A stretch of DNA of 64,000 nucleotides from Tamlana sp. 2_MG-2023 (GTDB lineage: Bacteria; Bacteroidota; Bacteroidia; Flavobacteriales; Flavobacteriaceae). Position 1 is the stretch's first letter, and every line of letters begins with the position of its first letter. Where the stretch lies: NCBI RefSeq assembly GCF_030548465.1, contig NZ_JAUOSF010000006.1, forward strand, positions 124,001 to 188,000, read 5' to 3'. The translations under genes were made by a program, and so were the position numbers. The notes beneath the pieces are model-generated. The model saw only the letters and a list, made by a program, of their open reading frames with translations, had not been told where the DNA came from and ran no database searches. Shown here piece by piece: positions 26,205 to 34,834 of the stretch.

Positions 26205-27422
26205 TCAAATTATTTCTGCAACGACAAAAGTGCTTCCTCCAACATAAATAAAATCACTTGGTTTCGCGTTTTTTAAAGCTTTTTTATAAGCTTCATTTAC
26301 AGACGAATACGCCATTCCTACTAGCCCGAAAGCCGATAAAGCCTCCTTTAAGAGGCTTGCATCCATACCTCGAGGAATTTCTGGTTTGCAAAAATAATAT
26401 TTTGCGTTTTTAGGTAACAAATGTGCAATCGACCCTAAATCTTTATCATTTACTACTCCAAAAACAATGTGTAAGGCGTCAAAATCTTCTTTTGACAGTT
26501 GATTCATGACATCTTTTAGACCACTTTCGTTATGTCCGGTATCACAAACCACCTTCGGATTTTCATTTAAAATTTGCCATCTTCCCAAAAGTCCGGTGTT
26601 TTTAACCACATGAAGCAAACCTGTTTTTAATTCGTCTTCAGAAATAACAAAACCTTTTTCACGAAGCTCTTTAATGGCCTGTATAACAGTTTTAATATTT
26701 TTGGACTGGTAGCTTCCAATTAAATCTGATTTATAGTCCGTTTTTACCACCTGATCGGCAAATACGATTTTAGACTGATGCTCTTCCGCTAGCGTTTCGA
26801 AAACCGTTTGGGTTTCGCTTTGCGTCTCCCCTATTACCACGGGAACATGATTTTTAATGATTCCGCCTTTTTCGGAAGCAATCGCTTCCAAGGTATTTCC
26901 TAAAAACTGTGTATGATCTAGTCCAATGTTAGTAATCACTGAAACTTCAGGCGTAATGATATTGGTAGAATCTAATCGCCCTCCCATTCCGACTTCAACA
27001 ACGGCAATATCTACTTTTTCTTCTGAAAAGTATTCAAAAGCCATACCTACGGTCATTTCAAAGAAAGACAGAGATTCTGATTCAAAAAACGACTTATTAC
27101 GTGCTATAAAATCGATAACAAAAGTTTCAGAAACTTCTTTACCATTAATTTTAATACGTTCTCTAAAATCTTTTAAATGCGGTGAAGTATAAAGTCCTAC
27201 TTTATATCCAGCCTCTTGTAAAATAGAAGCGAGCATATGACTTGTAGAACCTTTCCCATTGGTTCCAGCCACATGAATGGATTTGAAATTATTTTCTGGA
27301 AAATTTAAATGCTTGGCAAGCTTAAGGGTATTGCTTAAGTCTTTTTTAAACGCCGTACTACCTTGATTTTGATACATGGGAAGTTGAGAAAACATCCACT
27401 CTAGCGTATCGTTATAAGTCAT
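26205..27422 (-). CDS. folC: Folylpolyglutamate synthase / dihydrofolate synthase
   Basis: A 405-residue Mur-ligase-family enzyme that makes dihydrofolate and adds glutamates to folates in the cytosol. The ATP loop is HVAGTNGKGSTSHML, with YTSPHLKDFRERI downstream and EVGMGGRLDSTN as the metal-site motif; VCDTGHNESGL is the C-domain signature (usually D-G-A-H-N; here TGHN). It lies three bases after the TonB gene, so it is probably the last member of an exbB-exbD-tonB-folC unit. Confidence 0.93.
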   Translation of the reverse strand: MTYNDTLEWMFSQLPMYQNQGSTAFKKDLSNTLKLAKHLNFPENNFKSIHVAGTNGKGSTSHMLASILQEAGYKVGLYTSPHLKDFRERIKINGKEVSETFVIDFIARNKSFFESESLSFFEMTVGMAFEYFSEEKVDIAVVEVGMGGRLDSTNIITPEVSVITNIGLDHTQFLGNTLEAIASEKGGIIKNHVPVVIGETQSETQTVFETLAEEHQSKIVFADQVVKTDYKSDLIGSYQSKNIKTVIQAIKELREKGFVISEDELKTGLLHVVKNTGLLGRWQILNENPKVVCDTGHNESGLKDVMNQLSKEDFDALHIVFGVVNDKDLGSIAHLLPKNAKYYFCKPEIPRGMDASLLKEALSAFGLVGMAYSSVNEAYKKALKNAKPSDFIYVGGSTFVVAEII

Positions 27423-27425
27423 TTG

Positions 27426-28304
27426 TTATTCACTTATTTTGAAGTTCACACTCACGAATCCTATTTGACGCGTCGGTGCTTTAGAATCTGCTGGCCACTT
27501 GTGCGATAAAGCAATCTTTTTAGCAGGATCTAAAAGACATCCAGCTGTATTGGTAGTACCTTTAACCCCTGGAGTCGCTTCAATAACATTTCCACTTTGA
27601 TTCACGACTATCCTAACAACAACCATTCCCGATTCGTTACAGTCTTGTGTCAACCTTTTAAATGAAGCAGTACCACGACCATTTAAACCGTATCCTACAC
27701 CGCCACTTCCTGAACCTTGTCCGCCAAAATAACTAGTAGCATAAGGATCGCCATCTAATTGGCCTTTATCCCCAGACTTATTATCATTACCCTCACCTCC
27801 TACTTCAGAGCCTTCAGATTTTTTAACACCTCCAATTAAGGCATCTAATTTTTTCTTCTTTTCGTCCTGTTCGCGTTTTTCTTTGGCTGCTTCTTCCACC
27901 TTTCTTTTGGCTTCGGCTTCCGCCTCTGCTTTTGCCTTGGCCTCTGCGTCCGCTTTGGCTTTAGCTTCGGCTTCTTTTTGTTTCTTAATAGCTATCGCTT
28001 CAGAGTTATCTTCGGTAAGTACTTCTTCCTGAGCTTCAGCAGGCGCTGCTGCTTCTGGTTCGGGTTCAGAAACTTCGGGCTCCACAGGTTCAACCACCTC
28101 TTGAGGTTCCGATTTTACCGGTTTCAATGGCTGTACATCACCTTTTCCAACACTAGAATTACCAAAATTTACGGCAACACCATATTCTTCAGGTGGGTCC
28201 ATATACTTGGTGCCAACCACAAATAAAAGCAACAAAATAATGAGACTAATTAAAGCCGTTAATTTTGCTGAATTCCGTTCGTGTTTGGTTCTTAAGTATT
28301 TCAT
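27426..28304 (-). CDS. TonB-like energy transducer
   Basis: A 292-residue periplasm-spanning protein that couples proton-motive force from ExbB/ExbD to outer-membrane transporters. Residues 14-30 are one membrane helix (ALISLIILLLLFVVGT). A Pro/Glu/Val-rich stretch and a long Lys/Ala/Glu repeat helix (about 105-150) bridge the periplasm. A Gly/Asp/Asn-rich segment follows, then a C-terminal domain with MVVVRIVVNQSGNVIEATPG. Similar to TolA in its charged helix, so a TolA-like role in outer-membrane upkeep is the alternative. Two bases separate it from exbD. Confidence 0.85.
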   Translation of the reverse strand: MKYLRTKHERNSAKLTALISLIILLLLFVVGTKYMDPPEEYGVAVNFGNSSVGKGDVQPLKPVKSEPQEVVEPVEPEVSEPEPEAAAPAEAQEEVLTEDNSEAIAIKKQKEAEAKAKADAEAKAKAEAEAEAKRKVEEAAKEKREQDEKKKKLDALIGGVKKSEGSEVGGEGNDNKSGDKGQLDGDPYATSYFGGQGSGSGGVGYGLNGRGTASFKRLTQDCNESGMVVVRIVVNQSGNVIEATPGVKGTTNTAGCLLDPAKKIALSHKWPADSKAPTRQIGFVSVNFKISE

Positions 28305-28306
28305 TA

Positions 28307-28699
28307 TTAATTCGGTTGTACCGCAAGAATGACTTTAAATTTATTTCTATTGGCTATATCCATAACCTTAACCACATTATCTACAGGCACCGATTTTTCG
28401 GCACGTAATATAATGGTTGGTTTGTCTGCGGCTGATAATTCTGCAAGTAATTCGTTTTCTAGAACACTTACGCCAACTCGTTTCTGATCGATATAATACG
28501 TTAAATCTTTTTTAATACTAACTGCAACAGACTTCTTATTTTCTGTTTTACCACTTGCTTTTGGCAATAAAATATCAATAGCATTAGTGGTTACCAAAGT
28601 AGATGCAATCATAAAAAAGATAAGTAGTAAGAATACAATATCGGTCATAGACGACATATTGAATTCTGGTGTTACTTTATTTCTTCCTCTAAGATTCAT
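28307..28699 (-). CDS. exbD: ExbD/TolR-family biopolymer transport protein
   Basis: A 130-residue protein with one membrane helix near residues 18-38 (SMTDIVFLLLIFFMIASTLV), including the proton-conducting Asp of MTDIVF, then a periplasmic ExbD domain with TIILRAEKSVPVDNVVKVMDIA. Located between the ExbB and TonB genes with spacings of one or two bases, so they form one complex and operon. Confidence 0.92.
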   Translation of the reverse strand: MNLRGRNKVTPEFNMSSMTDIVFLLLIFFMIASTLVTTNAIDILLPKASGKTENKKSVAVSIKKDLTYYIDQKRVGVSVLENELLAELSAADKPTIILRAEKSVPVDNVVKVMDIANRNKFKVILAVQPN

Positions 28700-28700
28700 A

Positions 28701-29402
28701 CTAAGTTGGTTCGTTTAAGTGATCTAAAAATTCTAAAGAGTGCGCTTCCATTTGGTAAACAACCTTATCGGTTTTTACTACCAAGTGATTGTATGCCATA
28801 TAAGCAACAATACCCACAATTAAACCAGCAACTGTGGTTGTCATCGCTGTATATAAACCACTTGCTAAAACATCCATTTGAATGCTTCCTCCAGCATTAG
28901 CCAATTCGAAAATGGCTAAAATCATCCCTACCACAGTTCCTAAGAAACCAATCATGGGCGCCGCTCCAGAAATAGTCGCTAAAACACTTACGTTTTTCTC
29001 AAGACCATAAATCTCTAGACGTCCTGCATTTTCAATAGCCGTATTAATATCAGCCAAAGGTTTTCCAATTCTTGATATTCCTTTTCCGATTAATCGTGAT
29101 ACCGGTGAATTCATCTGAGCACATAATTGCTGTGCCGATTCAATCTTACCATTGCTAACATGATCTTTAATTTGATTCATAAAATTAGCATCAATAGTCG
29201 AAGCTGCTTTTATAGCGAAAATACGTTCGAAATAAATATAAATAGCACCTACAAGCAGTAGAAACAATATGGCTATAATAACCTGTCCCGCTGCTCCCCC
29301 GCTAGCTATTAACTCAATAATTGAAAGTGTTTTTTCAACCGATTCTCCTTCCGGAAGTACATCGACTCCCTCTTGTGCTTCTTGTATTAAAATATTCACC
29401 AT
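28701..29402 (-). CDS. exbB: MotA/TolQ/ExbB proton channel protein
   Basis: A 233-residue inner-membrane channel subunit. One hydrophobic helix lies near residues 35-58 and two more near 140-165 and 180-205, with the conserved ISGAAPMIGFLGTVVGMI and AMTTTVAGLIVGIVAYMAYN family segments. First gene of the exbB-exbD-tonB-folC unit. A TATATTTG on the minus strand at 29590-29597 could be a distant promoter. The 232-base gap upstream also holds a perfect 14-bp palindrome, AACGTTATAACGTT (29422-29435), of unknown meaning. Confidence 0.92.
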   Translation of the reverse strand: MVNILIQEAQEGVDVLPEGESVEKTLSIIELIASGGAAGQVIIAILFLLLVGAIYIYFERIFAIKAASTIDANFMNQIKDHVSNGKIESAQQLCAQMNSPVSRLIGKGISRIGKPLADINTAIENAGRLEIYGLEKNVSVLATISGAAPMIGFLGTVVGMILAIFELANAGGSIQMDVLASGLYTAMTTTVAGLIVGIVAYMAYNHLVVKTDKVVYQMEAHSLEFLDHLNEPT

Positions 29403-29421
29403 AAATTCTGTTATTTATTGC

Positions 29422-29435
29422 AACGTTATAACGTT
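29422..29435. promoter_or_regulatory. 14-bp palindrome upstream of exbB
   Basis: AACGTTATAACGTT is self-complementary and sits 20 bases upstream of the exbB ATG, where an operator could act. No regulator can be assigned. Confidence 0.3.
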
Positions 29436-29634
29436 ACTTTCTTGGTTAAAGTATAAACCGTATACAAAAGCTTTTCTCTTTTATATAAGTGTTCATGTGG
29501 TTGTTCAACAATATGATTTGGTTCGTTAAAGTTTCAAATTAACTAGTTACAAAACGTTTAAATACGCCTGGTTAATTTTGGAAACCGAACAAATATAAAA
29601 AACTAAACTATTTAGACTTCATTTTTTGAAGATT

Positions 29635-30699
29635 TTAGGCCAGAAATATTTCTCCTGAACTGTGATTTTTTGAAGCTCCTGTAACACTTTGTAGGCAATT
29701 CACTTCATTTCTAAGTTTCAATACGCCTAAAAAACCAAAAATCAAGGCTTCTTTAAATTCCACAAGGCGCTTTGAAGGGATGATAATTTCAAGAGAAGTA
29801 TGTCCTTTTAGAGCATTCACTAAATAGATATTGTATGCCCCGCCACCGGTAACCAGCACCTTACCAGTTTCCTTAATTTTAAATTGCGTTGCGATTTGAA
29901 AGGCAATATGCTCCACAAAGGTTTTAAGAATATCTGCAACCTCTAAATGATAAGAATCAATTAGCGGCAACACCTGTTCTTTAACCCACTCTAAACCTAA
30001 AGATTTGGGAAAAGCTGCTTTATAAAAAGAAAGGGCATTTAACTCATCAAGAAGTTTCATATTCAAAACACCTTTAGAAGCTATTTTTCCGCCATCATCA
30101 TAATCAAAACCTAAACGGTTCACATAATGATTCAATACAATGTTCACGGGACAAATATCATAAGCAATGCGCACACCGTTAATATCTGAAGACACATTAG
30201 CAAAGCCTCCTAAATTTAGGCAGAAGTCATAATTAGAAAACAAAAACTGATCACCAATAGGTACCAGAGGAGCTCCTTGTCCGCCAAACAGAACATCTTG
30301 AACTCTAAAATCACAAACTACCTTTTCTCCTATTAATTTTGAAATCTCAGGCAGGTTTCCAATTTGTAAAGTCATGCCTTTTTCCGGCTGATGCAAAGCT
30401 GTATGCCCATGCGAACAAACTGCATCGATATCCTTTAAATTATGTTTTTGAATGAAGGTTTTTATGACTTCAGCAAGATAAACCGTATAATCGGCATCAA
30501 TACGTTTTAATTTTTCTTCGGAATAAGAAACTAATGCGCTCAACTGTGTTTTCCAAAATGACGGATACGAGACCGTTTCAGCTTTCAAAATTTCAAACTG
30601 CCATTCTCCTTTAAACTGAAAATTTATTTCAACGAGGTCAATCCCATCTAATGAGGTTCCAGACATCACTCCAATAACATGATACTTATCTTCTAACAT
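29635..30699 (-). CDS. anmK: Anhydro-N-acetylmuramic acid kinase
   Basis: A 354-residue sugar kinase of the ASKHA fold that phosphorylates and opens 1,6-anhydro-MurNAc to MurNAc-6-phosphate, recycling the cell wall. GVMSGTSLDGIDL (residues 5-17) is the AnmK signature; SHGHTALHQP, GGQGAPLVP, LNLGGFANVS and VTGGGAYN follow in the expected order. Divergent from the acyl-CoA dehydrogenase gene. Confidence 0.94.
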   Translation of the reverse strand: MLEDKYHVIGVMSGTSLDGIDLVEINFQFKGEWQFEILKAETVSYPSFWKTQLSALVSYSEEKLKRIDADYTVYLAEVIKTFIQKHNLKDIDAVCSHGHTALHQPEKGMTLQIGNLPEISKLIGEKVVCDFRVQDVLFGGQGAPLVPIGDQFLFSNYDFCLNLGGFANVSSDINGVRIAYDICPVNIVLNHYVNRLGFDYDDGGKIASKGVLNMKLLDELNALSFYKAAFPKSLGLEWVKEQVLPLIDSYHLEVADILKTFVEHIAFQIATQFKIKETGKVLVTGGGAYNIYLVNALKGHTSLEIIIPSKRLVEFKEALIFGFLGVLKLRNEVNCLQSVTGASKNHSSGEIFLA

Positions 30700-30746
30700 A
30701 GCTGGTAAAAATAAGAAAGACGATTAAATAATTCACATGAAAAAGC

Positions 30747-30754
30747 TATATTTG
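30747..30754 (+). promoter_or_regulatory. Candidate -7 element of the acyl-CoA dehydrogenase gene
   Basis: TATATTTG, a perfect TAnnTTTG, 39 bases before the ATG. No TTG at the -33 position. Confidence 0.5.
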
Positions 30755-30793
30755 ATAAAATATATCACCAAATAAACTAAATTATTACGAATT

Positions 30794-31936
30794 ATGGATT
30801 TTAAGCTCTCTGAAGAACATATCATGATTCGCGATGCCGCTCGCGATTTTGCTCAAACTGAATTACTCCCAGGCGTGATTGAACGTGACACGAACCAACA
30901 CTTCCCCGATGAACTCGTAAAAAAAATGGGAGCCCTTGGTTTTTTAGGTGTTATGGTAGACCCCAAATACGGCGGTAGTGGCATGGACGCCATTTCTTAT
31001 GTGATTATTATGGAAGAGCTTTCTAAAATTGACGCTTCGGCTTCGGTGATTGTTTCTGTTAATAATTCGTTAGTTTGCTTTGGCTTGGAATGTTACGGTA
31101 CCGAAGCGCAAAAACAAAAATACCTTACAAAATTAGCTACTGGTGAATTTATTGGCGCCTTCTGCTTAAGCGAGCCGGAAGCCGGAAGTGATGCCACATC
31201 ACAAAAAACAACAGCCATTGATATAGGGGACCATTACATTATTAACGGTACCAAAAACTGGATTACAAGTGGCGGACGTGCCGATGTTTACTTAGTCATC
31301 GCACAAACCGATAAAGAAAAAGGCTCACACGGCATTAATGTTTTTATTGTTGAAAAAGGTACTGAAGGTTTTCATGTTGGACCTAAAGAAGACAAGCTAG
31401 GCATCCGCGGAAGCGACACACACACCCTTCAATTTAACGACGTTAAAGTTCCGAAGGAAAATAGAATTGGCGTTAATGGTTCTGGGTTTCGATTTGCTAT
31501 GAAAACACTTTCTGGTGGCCGTATAGGCATTGCCGCTCAGGCATTAGGCATTGCTTCGGGCGCCTACGAATTGGCTTTAAAATATTCAAAAACTCGTAAA
31601 ACTTTTGGGGTTGAAATTTGCAACCACCAAGCCATTGCTTTTAAATTAGCAGATATGGCCACTGATATTGAAGCCGCCAGACACTTAGTGATGAAAGCCG
31701 CTTGGGAAAAAGACCAAGGTTTAAACTACGATTTATCGAGTGCCATGGCGAAATTATTCGCTTCTAAAGTTGCTATGGAACACACGGTAGAAGCCGTTCA
31801 AATTCACGGAGGCAACGGTTTTGTAAAAGAATATCATGTAGAACGTTTAATGCGCGACGCCAAAATAACGCAGATTTACGAAGGCACTTCTGAAATTCAA
31901 AAAATCATTATCTCCAGAAGTATTACTAGAGATTAA
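30794..31936 (+). CDS. Acyl-CoA dehydrogenase
   Basis: A 380-residue FAD enzyme that oxidises acyl-CoA to enoyl-CoA in fatty-acid or branched amino-acid breakdown. FCLSEPEAGSDA binds flavin, NGTKNWITSGG is conserved, the catalytic Glu lies in IYEGTSEIQK near the C-terminus, and QIHGGNGFVKEYHVERLMRDAKI is the family signature. Length and motifs fit short-chain (butyryl-type) enzymes. It stands alone on its strand. Confidence 0.93.
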   Translation: MDFKLSEEHIMIRDAARDFAQTELLPGVIERDTNQHFPDELVKKMGALGFLGVMVDPKYGGSGMDAISYVIIMEELSKIDASASVIVSVNNSLVCFGLECYGTEAQKQKYLTKLATGEFIGAFCLSEPEAGSDATSQKTTAIDIGDHYIINGTKNWITSGGRADVYLVIAQTDKEKGSHGINVFIVEKGTEGFHVGPKEDKLGIRGSDTHTLQFNDVKVPKENRIGVNGSGFRFAMKTLSGGRIGIAAQALGIASGAYELALKYSKTRKTFGVEICNHQAIAFKLADMATDIEAARHLVMKAAWEKDQGLNYDLSSAMAKLFASKVAMEHTVEAVQIHGGNGFVKEYHVERLMRDAKITQIYEGTSEIQKIIISRSITRD

Positions 31937-32050
31937 CTATTAGGATTATTCATAAACTTTTGAATCCGTTGTAAACTATTTTTAAAATATTACAACGGAT
32001 TTTGTTATGTTGATTTAAACTTATCGACTTAAAATTTTAGATTTACAGAC

Positions 32051-32173
32051 TAACACCATTTCAACCCTATAATATCGCATATAATTTGTTTCTTTTTCAC
32101 TTGAGTTTTATATTTCATCTGAACAAAAAATAATTCAAATTAAAAATACGACATTATACAATTAAATTGGTAT
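32051..32173. mobile_element. MITE-like element, copy B (short, inverted)
   Basis: A 123-bp unit whose reverse complement aligns with copy A at 25014-25178. The half nearest the CMD gene (ATTTCATCTGAACAAAAAATA onward in shortened form to TTAAATTGGTATAA) is almost identical to copy A. About 40 central bases present in A are missing here. TIRs are more diverged than in A. It ends 16 bases before the ATG of the first arsenosugar gene, so it may supply or alter that promoter. Confidence 0.72.
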
Positions 32174-32189
32174 AACATAAAAACACATC

Positions 32190-32525
32190 ATGCAAAAAAC
32201 ATATTACGACCCTGCCGACTTAAAGAAATTTGGAAAAATTAGCGAATGGAACCCTGAATTGGGTGAGAAATTTTTCGATTACTACGGCAAAGTTTTTGAA
32301 GAAGGCGCCCTTACGGCTCGTGAAAAAGCACTTATCGCCTTAGCTGTTTCTCATACTGAACAGTGTCCGTATTGCATTGACGCTTACACCAAAGACAACT
32401 TGCAACGCGGTGTCACCAAAGAGGAAATGATGGAAGCCATTCATGTTGGCGCAGCCATTAAAAGTGGTGCGACGTTGGTTCATGGTGTTCAAATGATGAA
32501 TAAAGTGAATAAACTGGACATGTAA
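32190..32525 (+). CDS. Arsenosugar-associated CMD/AhpD-like protein
   Basis: A 111-residue carboxymuconolactone-decarboxylase-fold protein. CPYCIDAYTKDNLQRG (about residues 64-79) has the CxxC and downstream acidic/His region used by AhpD-type peroxidases. Small proteins of this type are regularly linked to arsS in arsenosugar clusters and annotated as peroxidase-like; their reaction is not settled. First gene of the cluster on the plus strand, 66 bases before arsS. Confidence 0.82.
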   Translation: MQKTYYDPADLKKFGKISEWNPELGEKFFDYYGKVFEEGALTAREKALIALAVSHTEQCPYCIDAYTKDNLQRGVTKEEMMEAIHVGAAIKSGATLVHGVQMMNKVNKLDM

Positions 32526-32591
32526 CCTGCTTCAAAAAATAAATGATCACACCCATTTCAAATCGATTTCTATAAAACTTAAAACAGATTA

Positions 32592-33647
32592 ATGGCTATA
32601 AAGTCCTTAAATAAGCGTGAAAGCGCACTAGCAAAAAGCGAAAAGCAACTAAAAATTTTATCAAATGGTATTTTCCAAAATGGGGATTTACCAACTTTTA
32701 AAACTAAAATTTCAGAAACGCATCAATTTCCGCTGAAAGCGAAAAAACTAGAGATTTTGCAAATTAATTTGGGCTATATGTGCAATCAGGTTTGTACCCA
32801 TTGCCATGTTGATGCAGGTCCAGACCGTAAAGAAATCATGACACGAGACACCATGCAACAGTGTTTGAATGTGATAAAAACAACCGGCGCGCACACATTA
32901 GATTTAACCGGCGGCGCTCCAGAGATGAACCCTGATTTTAGATGGTTTGTTGAAGAAGCTGCCAAAGCAGGGATTAAAGATTTCATTGTGCGCTCCAATT
33001 TAACTATCATTAGAGCAAACAAAAAATATTACGACCTTCCTGAATTTTTTAAAAAGCACAAAGTTCACGTAGTCAGCTCTATGCCACACTGGACCCGTGG
33101 AAAAACAGACAAGCAACGTGGTAATGGTGTTTTTGATAAGTCGATTAAAGCATTGAACGACCTCAACGCCATTGGATACGGTATGCCAGATAGCGACTTA
33201 AAGCTTGATTTGGTTTACAACCCTTCTGGTGCATTTTTACCTGGCGACCAGGCCTCCATGGAAAAAGAATTTAAAAAAGCATTGAAAGAAGATTTCAATA
33301 TTGATTTTCATAATCTTTTTGCCATTACCAATTTACCTATTTCTCGTTTCTTAGATTACTTGATAGCTTCTGAAAACTATGAAGATTATATGTATGCCTT
33401 GGTAGAAGCCTATAATCCAGAAGCTGTAAAAAATGTAATGTGTACCAATACCCTATCAATTAGTTGGGACGGCTATTTATACGATTGCGATTTTAATCAA
33501 ATGCTTGAACTTCCGATAAATAGTAAAGCAAAACATATTTCAGAGTATAACGCATCACTTTTAGAAGGTAGAAATATCGCTATCTCACAACATTGTTACG
33601 GCTGTACTGCTGGTGCTGGAAGCAGTTGCCAGGGTGTTGTTGCTTAA
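32592..33647 (+). CDS. arsS: Arsenosugar biosynthesis radical SAM protein ArsS
   Basis: A 351-residue radical SAM enzyme. Cys64, Cys68 and Cys71 in GYMCNQVCTHCHVDAGPDRK hold the 4Fe-4S cluster that cleaves SAM; TGGAPEMNPDF follows as the GGEP-like motif. The C-terminus, CYGCTAGAGSSCQG, is a second Cys-rich region of the family. In current models ArsS makes the 5'-deoxyadenosyl-arsenic product from dimethylated arsenic, the precursor of dimethylarsinoyl ribosides. Its stop codon runs straight into a hairpin repeat at 33647-33669. Confidence 0.93.
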   Translation: MAIKSLNKRESALAKSEKQLKILSNGIFQNGDLPTFKTKISETHQFPLKAKKLEILQINLGYMCNQVCTHCHVDAGPDRKEIMTRDTMQQCLNVIKTTGAHTLDLTGGAPEMNPDFRWFVEEAAKAGIKDFIVRSNLTIIRANKKYYDLPEFFKKHKVHVVSSMPHWTRGKTDKQRGNGVFDKSIKALNDLNAIGYGMPDSDLKLDLVYNPSGAFLPGDQASMEKEFKKALKEDFNIDFHNLFAITNLPISRFLDYLIASENYEDYMYALVEAYNPEAVKNVMCTNTLSISWDGYLYDCDFNQMLELPINSKAKHISEYNASLLEGRNIAISQHCYGCTAGAGSSCQGVVA

Positions 33648-33669
33648 TTCCTGAGAAAGCAGGAATCTC
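33647..33669. repeat. REP-like hairpin, copy 1
   Basis: ATTCCTG-AGAAAG-CAGGAAT followed by CTC, starting on the last base of the arsS stop codon. Same family as copies at 35834-35856 (inverted) and 36832-36854. Confidence 0.8.
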
Positions 33670-33675
33670 ATAACC

Positions 33676-34170
33676 ATGAAGAACTTAATTTTATTCATAC
33701 TTTTTTTAAGCGTTACAGCAGGTTTTGCACAAAAATCACTGGACAAACTGCTCAAAAAACATAATAACGATGCTGTTCCTTACATCACTGTTTCAGAATT
33801 ACAAAACACATCTTCAGAAGTTATCTATTTAGATGCCAGAGAATCCAATGAGTACGCGGTAAGTCATCTTAAAAACGCTATTTTAGTAGGTTACGATTTT
33901 TTCAGTATAGATTCTTTAAATGAAATAATTCATGAAAAAACATCAAGCATCGTCATCTATTGCAGCTTAGGAATGCGCTCGGAAACTATTGGCGAAAAAT
34001 TAAAACAAAACGGCTACACCAACGTAAAAAACCTATACGGTGGAATTTTTGAATGGAAAAACAACCATTTACCAGTTTACAACTCGCAAGATAAGGCCAC
34101 GGATAGCATCCATACCTATTCAAAATCTTGGAGTAAATGGTTAAAAAACGGCATTAAAGTATATGAATAA
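33676..34170 (+). CDS. Exported rhodanese-like protein
   Basis: A 164-residue protein with a signal peptide (about 1-19, ending in FAQ) and one rhodanese domain. The active-site loop is IVIYCSLGMRSE, with Cys near residue 96, then NVKNLYGGIFEWKN. It should act in the periplasm on sulfane sulfur or thiol arsenic species; thio-arsenosugars exist, so a link is possible but unproven. Its last eight bases overlap the next gene. Confidence 0.85.
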   Translation: MKNLILFILFLSVTAGFAQKSLDKLLKKHNNDAVPYITVSELQNTSSEVIYLDARESNEYAVSHLKNAILVGYDFFSIDSLNEIIHEKTSSIVIYCSLGMRSETIGEKLKQNGYTNVKNLYGGIFEWKNNHLPVYNSQDKATDSIHTYSKSWSKWLKNGIKVYE

Positions 34171-34786
34171 AGAACTCGTTATTGTATTTGTAAAAAACAT
34201 ACAACTTGGTAAAGTAAAAACACGATTGGCTAAAACCATAGGTGATGATAATGCCTTAAAGGTTTACAAAGCCTTATTAGAAATCACTGAAAATGTGACC
34301 AAAAACCTCGATACCGATGTTTGTATTCACTTTTCTGAAACCATAGACGATACCCTTTGGAAAAACACGAATAAAACCATCCAGCAAGGAAAAAACTTAG
34401 GGGACCGCATGAAAAACGCCTTTAAAACCAGTTTTGAAAAAGGTTATGAACGCATTGTTTTAATAGGGTCTGATTTGCCAAGTTTAACCACTGAGCACCT
34501 CAACACGGCTTTAGATAAATTACAACATAATGACGTTGTTTTTGGTCCTGCTGAAGATGGCGGTTACTATCTCGTTGGGCTAAGTAAAAAACATGATATT
34601 ATTTTCGAAAATAAGCCGTGGAGTGAAACTAATTTACTAGAAACCACGTTAAATGAACTGGATAAAAGAAAAGTAACTTATGCGCTTTTAGAATCCTTAA
34701 ACGATATTGATACTATCGAAGATCTTGAGGCTAATCCTCAACTTATGAAACTTGCTTTAAACAGCTCAAATCATAATAACCTTTAA
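34163..34786 (+). CDS. TIGR04282-type glycosyltransferase/nucleotidyltransferase of arsenosugar synthesis
   Basis: A 207-residue cytosolic protein of the DUF2064 family. It begins VIVFVKNIQLGKVKTRLAKT, a nucleotide-binding GxxKTRL pattern; GDRMKNAFKTSF and IGSDLPSLTTEHL with a metal-binding D follow, then FGPAEDGGYYLVGL. The family co-occurs with arsS and is named as an arsenosugar glycosyltransferase on that basis; its donor sugar is unknown. Overlaps the rhodanese gene by eight bases; 48 bases before PNP. Confidence 0.85.
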   Translation: MNKELVIVFVKNIQLGKVKTRLAKTIGDDNALKVYKALLEITENVTKNLDTDVCIHFSETIDDTLWKNTNKTIQQGKNLGDRMKNAFKTSFEKGYERIVLIGSDLPSLTTEHLNTALDKLQHNDVVFGPAEDGGYYLVGLSKKHDIIFENKPWSETNLLETTLNELDKRKVTYALLESLNDIDTIEDLEANPQLMKLALNSSNHNNL

Positions 34787-34834
34787 TATCAAAACTCAAA
34801 ATCTTTGCTTATTAAGTTTACAAAATAGATACTT

